From Actinobacteria bacterium OV320 (lineage in GTDB: Bacteria; Actinomycetota; Actinomycetes; Streptomycetales; Streptomycetaceae): a stretch of DNA of 64,000 nucleotides. Each line of letters starts with the position of its first letter. Positions within the stretch are counted from its first letter, which is position 1. Location: the NCBI GenBank assembly GCA_001298545.1, contig LJCX01000025.1:372001-436000 (forward strand), given 5' to 3'. This document shows positions 60,463 through 64,000 of the stretch, in pieces. Both the position numbers and the translations under genes were made by a program. The notes beneath the pieces were generated by a model that searched no databases, was not told the DNA's origin, and was given only the letters and a program-made list of their open reading frames with translations.

Positions 60463-61134
60463 CTACGCAGCCGCAGCCAACCGCCCCGCGACCTCCACCG
60501 CCTCCCCCAGCGTGTCCACCACGGGCACCCCCACCACCTCGAGGCTGGCCCGACTGTGCGACCCCCCGGTGTACAGGACGGCCCGCGCGCCCACATGCAA
60601 CGCGGCCACCGCGTCATCGGCGGCGTCCCCGATCACCACCGTGCGCGCCGCCTGCACGCCGGTGAGCGCCTCCAGGTGCCGCACCATGTGCTCGGCCTTG
60701 CTGCCGCCGGAGGGCCCGGTCCGCCCGTCTACCCGTACGAAGTGCGGCTCGATCCCGAACCCCCGGACCAGCGGCACGAGCTCATCGTGCACGTACATGC
60801 TCAGCAGGGACTGGCTGTGCCCCGCCGACCGCCACCCCGCGAGCAGCTCCACCACACCCTCGGTGAGCCCGCACCCCACCCGGTGCTCGGCGTAGTACCG
60901 GTGGAAGACGTCGTCCATGACCTCCCACTCGGCATCGGTGGGCAGCCTGCCCATCAGCCGCTCGTAGAACTTCGGCACCGGAACGCAGTACAACGCCCGG
61001 TACCGCTCCAGCGTGATCGGCTCCAGCCCCAGCTCGACGAATGCCGCGTTCGTCGCCCCGATGATCGCGTCGTTGTCGTGGAACAGCGTCCCGTTCCAGT
61101 CCCAGACGATGTGCGCCGCTTCGTGCTTCCCCAT
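60463..61134 (-). CDS. HAD-superfamily hydrolase
   Basis: A 223-residue haloacid-dehalogenase-type phosphatase. Motif 1 is DWNGTLF with the nucleophile Asp12, but the second aspartate of the usual DxDxT is Asn14. A later lysine (GGSKAEH) and VIGDAADDAVAALHVGA give motifs 3 and 4. A helical cap lies between. It resembles phosphoglycolate phosphatase-like enzymes; the substrate is unknown and the Asn suggests altered acid-base chemistry. I chose the ATG at 61134 with AGGT upstream. Confidence 0.86.
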   Translation of the reverse strand: MGKHEAAHIVWDWNGTLFHDNDAIIGATNAAFVELGLEPITLERYRALYCVPVPKFYERLMGRLPTDAEWEVMDDVFHRYYAEHRVGCGLTEGVVELLAGWRSAGHSQSLLSMYVHDELVPLVRGFGIEPHFVRVDGRTGPSGGSKAEHMVRHLEALTGVQAARTVVIGDAADDAVAALHVGARAVLYTGGSHSRASLEVVGVPVVDTLGEAVEVAGRLAAAA

Positions 61135-61350
61135 ACCTGCAAACGTACCCGCCACCACCGACAATCAAGTGACCGACCGAAGCGGCGCCCAACCCGCCGG
61201 ACCAGGCACACCGACGGCTCAGGGCAGCTCGACGCACCGGCACGCCCGTAGATGCCCGCCCTCGGGTCTGCCCGCCCACAGATCGGCGCGCCCTTGGGTC
61301 TGCTCACCCCACAGATCGGCACGCCCACAGATCGGGACCCGGCAGCCGGC

Positions 61351-61418
61351 CGCCCGAACCCAGTCGCCCGACCTCAATCGCCCGAGCCCCGTCGCCCGAC
61401 CTCAGTCGCCCGACCCCA
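61351..61418. repeat. 14-bp tandem repeat entering the next gene's stop codon
   Basis: Units CGCCCGAACCCAGT, CGCCCGACCTCAAT, CGCCCGAGCCCCGT, CGCCCGACCTCAGT and a partial fifth, with a strict 14-bp step. The fourth unit contains the TGA stop at 61402-61404 of the minus-strand gene, so the array overlaps its last codons. Confidence 0.82.
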
Positions 61419-61917
61419 CCAGAGTCGGGATCTCCTGCCTCGCGAACCACAACAGCTCATGGTCCTCGGCCCCGTCCACGACGAACTGCGCGTCGTCGTC
61501 CCCGCCGTCCGCCGCCACGACCGCCTCCGCCGCGGCGGTCACGTCCGTCTCGGCCTCACCGGCGTCGACGTGCACCGCGGCCACCTTGGCCAGCGGCGCG
61601 GCACCCGTCACCCGGACCTCGCCCAGCGCCGCCGGGTCGAGCCCCCGGTCGGGGTCCGCGGCGGCCGCGCGGTCGGGTACGTCGACGGCGACCACGACCC
61701 GGCGCCGCGGGGCGCCCGGATCCGCCGCGAGCAACCGCAGCGAGGCGAGCGCGGCCCTGCTGAGCGCCGCGTACTCCAGCTCCTCGATGTCGTCGGAGAC
61801 ATACCACTCGCGCAACGCGGGCGTGACGGCGTACGCGACGAGCGGCCCGGACCCCAGCTCACCCGTCTTGTGCGCCTCGGCGAGGCCGGGGAGGGTCAGG
61901 GGGACGTAGACGCGCAT
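61402..61917 (-). CDS. Conserved actinobacterial protein (DUF6912-like)
   Basis: A 171-residue soluble acidic protein beginning MRVYVPLTLPGLAEAHKTGE, an opening I recall from a conserved actinobacterial family of unknown function (DUF6912, from memory). It contains YAVTPALREWYVSDDIEELE and RRVVVAVDVPD, with a C-terminal LLWFARQEIPTLV. No membrane segment or catalytic motif stands out. GAAAGAGCGG lies upstream of the ATG at 61917. Its place between the HAD gene and the secA region is typical. Confidence 0.82.
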   Translation of the reverse strand: MRVYVPLTLPGLAEAHKTGELGSGPLVAYAVTPALREWYVSDDIEELEYAALSRAALASLRLLAADPGAPRRRVVVAVDVPDRAAAADPDRGLDPAALGEVRVTGAAPLAKVAAVHVDAGEAETDVTAAAEAVVAADGGDDDAQFVVDGAEDHELLWFARQEIPTLVGSGD

Positions 61918-62174
61918 GGCTGGCCGCTCTTTCGTGGTCGCAGGCTCGGACTCGGTGCCTCGGTGCCCCGGGGCGGAGACGGTTCCGCGTCTCCCCGAGG
62001 GCCTTCAGGATACGTGCGGCCGTCCCCTTTCGGGCCCCTGCCCGCACCCCCGCGACCGTCAACCCCGAGCCACGCCACTCACCCGGCCCGCCCCCGCGGC
62101 ACCGGGCTTCCACCACCCCCGACCACCCCTGATAGGTGAACCTCCCACCCCTCCTTCGAGGACTCTCCGCTTCC

Positions 62175-62204
62175 TTGCCGTCACACACCGCGACCCCGTA
62201 CAAG
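62175..62204 (+). promoter_or_regulatory. Possible housekeeping-type promoter of the Rv3235-like gene
   Basis: TTGCCG (62175-62180) and TACAAG (62199-62204) with an 18-base spacer, 56 bases before the ATG at 62261. The -10 box is a partial match. The rest of the 61918-62260 gap shows nothing else I can name. Confidence 0.35.
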
Positions 62205-62260
62205 ATCCACAACGGCAAGTTACCGACTGGTAGAGCCGAGCCCACCGAACGGGGACACCC

Positions 62261-62970
62261 ATGAACAAGGTCATGACGAGGACGCAGCACCACCCCGGCA
62301 CCCGCCCTCCCGGCCGACGCGACACCCGCCGCCCCGCGGGCGCCCCACCCCGCACCCCTGGCGGCGGCGCCCCCCGTACGGCACCCGGCGCCGCCGCGAC
62401 CGGCCCGCCCGCCCGGGCGCCCCCCCCCCCCCGGGCCCCCCCGGCACCCCCCCCCCCCCCCGCCCCCGCCCCACCGACGGACGCCCCACAACCCCCCGGT
62501 CCCTCACCCACCACCCGACCCCCCGACCCGGTTCCGGCGTCCCCACCAAGGCCACCGGTTCCCCGACCGTCCCCGCGCAGACCCAGACCCAGCCCGAGAC
62601 CCGGACCCCCCGCCGCCCCGTCTCCCAGCCTCGCCCCACAGACGTCTTCGCCGACCGCCTCCTCGCGGTCCTGACCGGCCGGCGCCCCGTGCACTTCATG
62701 CTCCGGCACACCCTCGGCCACGCCTACGACGACCTGGCCCACCTCGCCGAAAGCGGCCCCCTGCGCACCACCCGGGGCGCCCGCCCCGTCGTCCGGGACA
62801 TCGGCTACTACGTCCCCCGCCCCGGCGCCATCGAGGCCTTCGCCCGCATCGGTGCCGGCGACCGCCTACGGGCCATGGCCTTCCGCCTGGAACTCGGCAC
62901 CGACCACCGCTGGCGCTGCACCGCGGTGGAACTCGACGGCACCCGCAGGCCCCACCCCCAGGACGACTGA
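62261..62970 (+). pseudogene. Rv3235-like gene, frameshifted at poly-C runs
   Basis: The start at 62261 (MNKVMTRTQHHPGTRPPGRR) has GGGGAC upstream and opens one frame; the conserved C-terminal part (TDVFADRLLAVLTGRRPVHF, then MLRHTLGHAYDDLAHLAESG and RWRCTAVELDGTRR) is in another. The switch must occur in or near C-runs of 13, 7 and 15 bases at 62420-62461, in a Pro/Ala-rich linker. Rv3235-type proteins are small conserved actinobacterial proteins encoded beside secA, of unknown function. The C-terminal domain is intact, so a sequencing or assembly error in the C-runs is as likely as a real mutation. Confidence 0.75.
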
Positions 62971-62997
62971 GCCGCCCCAGAACCGCCCCACGGCAAA

Positions 62998-63028
62998 GGG
63001 CCGGGCCACCCGAAGGTGACCCGGCCCC
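62998..63028. terminator. Hairpin between the Rv3235-like gene and secA
   Basis: Arms GGGCCGGGCCACC and GGTGACCCGGCCC, one mismatch, around CGAA, 28 bases beyond the Rv3235-like stop. It may also serve secA, which ends 145 bases away on the other strand. Confidence 0.75.
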
Positions 63029-63172
63029 CAAGCCGCTACGAAGCCCACAGCGCCGTCACGACATACGACACACACGGCACGACACACACGTCACGCCACA
63101 CCGTCACGCATCACACGCCACGGTCCGGCAGCCGGCGCGCCCCGAAGACGCCCCGCCGCAGGCAGCCGCGCC

Positions 63173-64000
63173 CTACTTCTTCCGACGCCGCCCGGCCTTC
63201 GCCTGCTTGCGACGCTCCGCGCGCGTGAGGCCATCGGCCTCCGAACGCACCGGCTCGTCCTCGTCACTGTCGAAGTCGCCCTCGATCGTGCCGCCCTCGC
63301 CGTCCACCGTCGGAGCCGAGAAGTGCAGCTGACGACGCTGCGGAGCGTCCAGACCCTTCGCCCGGATCTCCGGACGCGAACCCGCCTGCGCCGGCACCAC
63401 GTCCTGCTTCTCCATGTCGACCGGCGCGGCATCCGCCACCGGGACCTCCTCGACCTGCTGCTCGACCTGGACCTCCAGGTTGAACAGGTAGCCGACGGAC
63501 TCCTCCTTGATGCCGTCCATCATCGCGGAGAACATGTCGAAGCCCTCGCGCTGGTACTCCACCAGCGGGTCCTTCTGCGCCATCGCGCGCAGACCGATGC
63601 CCTCCTGGAGGTAGTCCATCTCGTAGAGGTGCTCGCGCCACTTGCGGTCCAGGACCGACAGCACGACCCGCCGCTCCAGCTCACGCATGATCTCGGAACC
63701 GAGCTGCGACTCCCGCGACTCGTACTGCTCGCGGATGTCGTCCTTGATGGACTCGGAGATGAACTCGGCGGTCAGACCGGCACGGTCACCGGCCGCCTCC
63801 TCCAGCTCCTCGACGGTGACCTTCACCGGGTAGAGCTGCTTGAAGGCGCCCCACAGCCGGTCCAGGTCCCAGTCCTCCGGGAAGCCCTCGGCGGTCTCCG
63901 CGCCGACGTACGCGTCGATCGTGTCGTCCATGAAGTGGTGGATCTGCTCCTGAAGGTCCTCGCCCTCCAGAACGCGGCGCCGCTCACCGTAGATGACCTC
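63173..64000 (-). CDS. secA: Preprotein translocase ATPase SecA, C-terminal part
   Basis: The 3' 275 codons; the rest lies beyond the right edge. The visible part is the helical scaffold and wing region (EVIYGERRRVLEGEDLQEQI, LSVLDRKWREHLYEMDYLQE, AMAQKDPLVEYQREGFDMF), diagnostic for SecA. The C-terminus is a charged linker ending KAGRRRKK and lacks the cysteine-rich zinc motif found in many bacterial SecAs, as is normal in actinobacteria. SecA drives export of unfolded proteins through SecYEG. Confidence 0.96.
   Translation of the reverse strand, partial: EVIYGERRRVLEGEDLQEQIHHFMDDTIDAYVGAETAEGFPEDWDLDRLWGAFKQLYPVKVTVEELEEAAGDRAGLTAEFISESIKDDIREQYESRESQLGSEIMRELERRVVLSVLDRKWREHLYEMDYLQEGIGLRAMAQKDPLVEYQREGFDMFSAMMDGIKEESVGYLFNLEVQVEQQVEEVPVADAAPVDMEKQDVVPAQAGSRPEIRAKGLDAPQRRQLHFSAPTVDGEGGTIEGDFDSDEDEPVRSEADGLTRAERRKQAKAGRRRKK

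Overview
The window is a stretch of Streptomyces chromosome. GC content is very high, many starts are GTG or TTG, genes are often translationally coupled (TGATG, ATGA and GTGA overlaps), and there is a typical actinobacterial tmRNA. The gene order (sigU-rsuA, nnaR-narK, a matAB-like pair, ssrA-smpB, ftsEX, prfB, two Ser/Thr kinases, ohrA-ohrR, NAD-glutamate dehydrogenase, secA) matches from memory the sigU-to-secA core region of S. coelicolor. I see no transposase, integrase, CRISPR array or tRNA; the only RNA gene found is tmRNA.

Layout. 1-8 kb (minus strand): 5' part of a HelD-like helicase, an ECF sigma factor with its zinc anti-sigma factor, a CGNR zinc-finger regulator, the HemD-HTH nitrate regulator NnaR, the nitrate/nitrite carrier NarK with a GlnR-like box, and a secreted metallophosphoesterase. 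8-13.7 kb: an extracellular polysaccharide locus of the matAB type (deacetylase/glycosyltransferase fusion plus membrane acyltransferase) with an upstream single-pass membrane protein. 14-20.6 kb (plus): a five-gene alpha-xyloside or xyloglucan-oligosaccharide cluster (binding protein, two permeases, GH31 alpha-xylosidase, LacI regulator) preceded by two perfect CG-centred palindromes 23 bp apart. 21-28 kb (minus, with one small plus-strand gene): tmRNA, SmpB, an S41 protease, FtsX and FtsE, a small zinc-ribbon membrane protein, a Ser/Thr/Gly-repeat protein with an LAETG sortase signal, and release factor 2.

28-35 kb: two Ser/Thr protein kinases (PkaB- and PkaA-like) divergent from a large FHA-FtsK/SpoIIIE protein whose P-loop lysine is replaced by arginine. 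35.5-39.2 kb: a second sugar ABC importer; one permease has an inserted extracytoplasmic domain. 39.3-49.4 kb: three tandem proteins that each join a GT2 glycosyltransferase to a CDP-glycerol-glycerophosphotransferase-like domain, then two polytopic GT-C-like proteins. 49.4-53.8 kb: ohrA/ohrR with a palindromic operator, a LuxR-type response regulator without a kinase, a TetR regulator, and a TagGH-type polymer exporter. The polymerases, the GT-C-like proteins and the exporter could together make and export a teichoic-acid-like wall glycopolymer; this is inference.

53.9-64 kb: the 1652-residue NAD-glutamate dehydrogenase, a DJ-1/PfpI protein, a HAD hydrolase, a small conserved actinobacterial protein, an Rv3235-like gene with a frameshift at poly-C runs, and the 3' part of secA. 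Intergenic spacers are rich in short-period GC-rich tandem repeats (9 to 43 bp units), and a dispersed Streptomyces-type intergenic repeat occurs twice.
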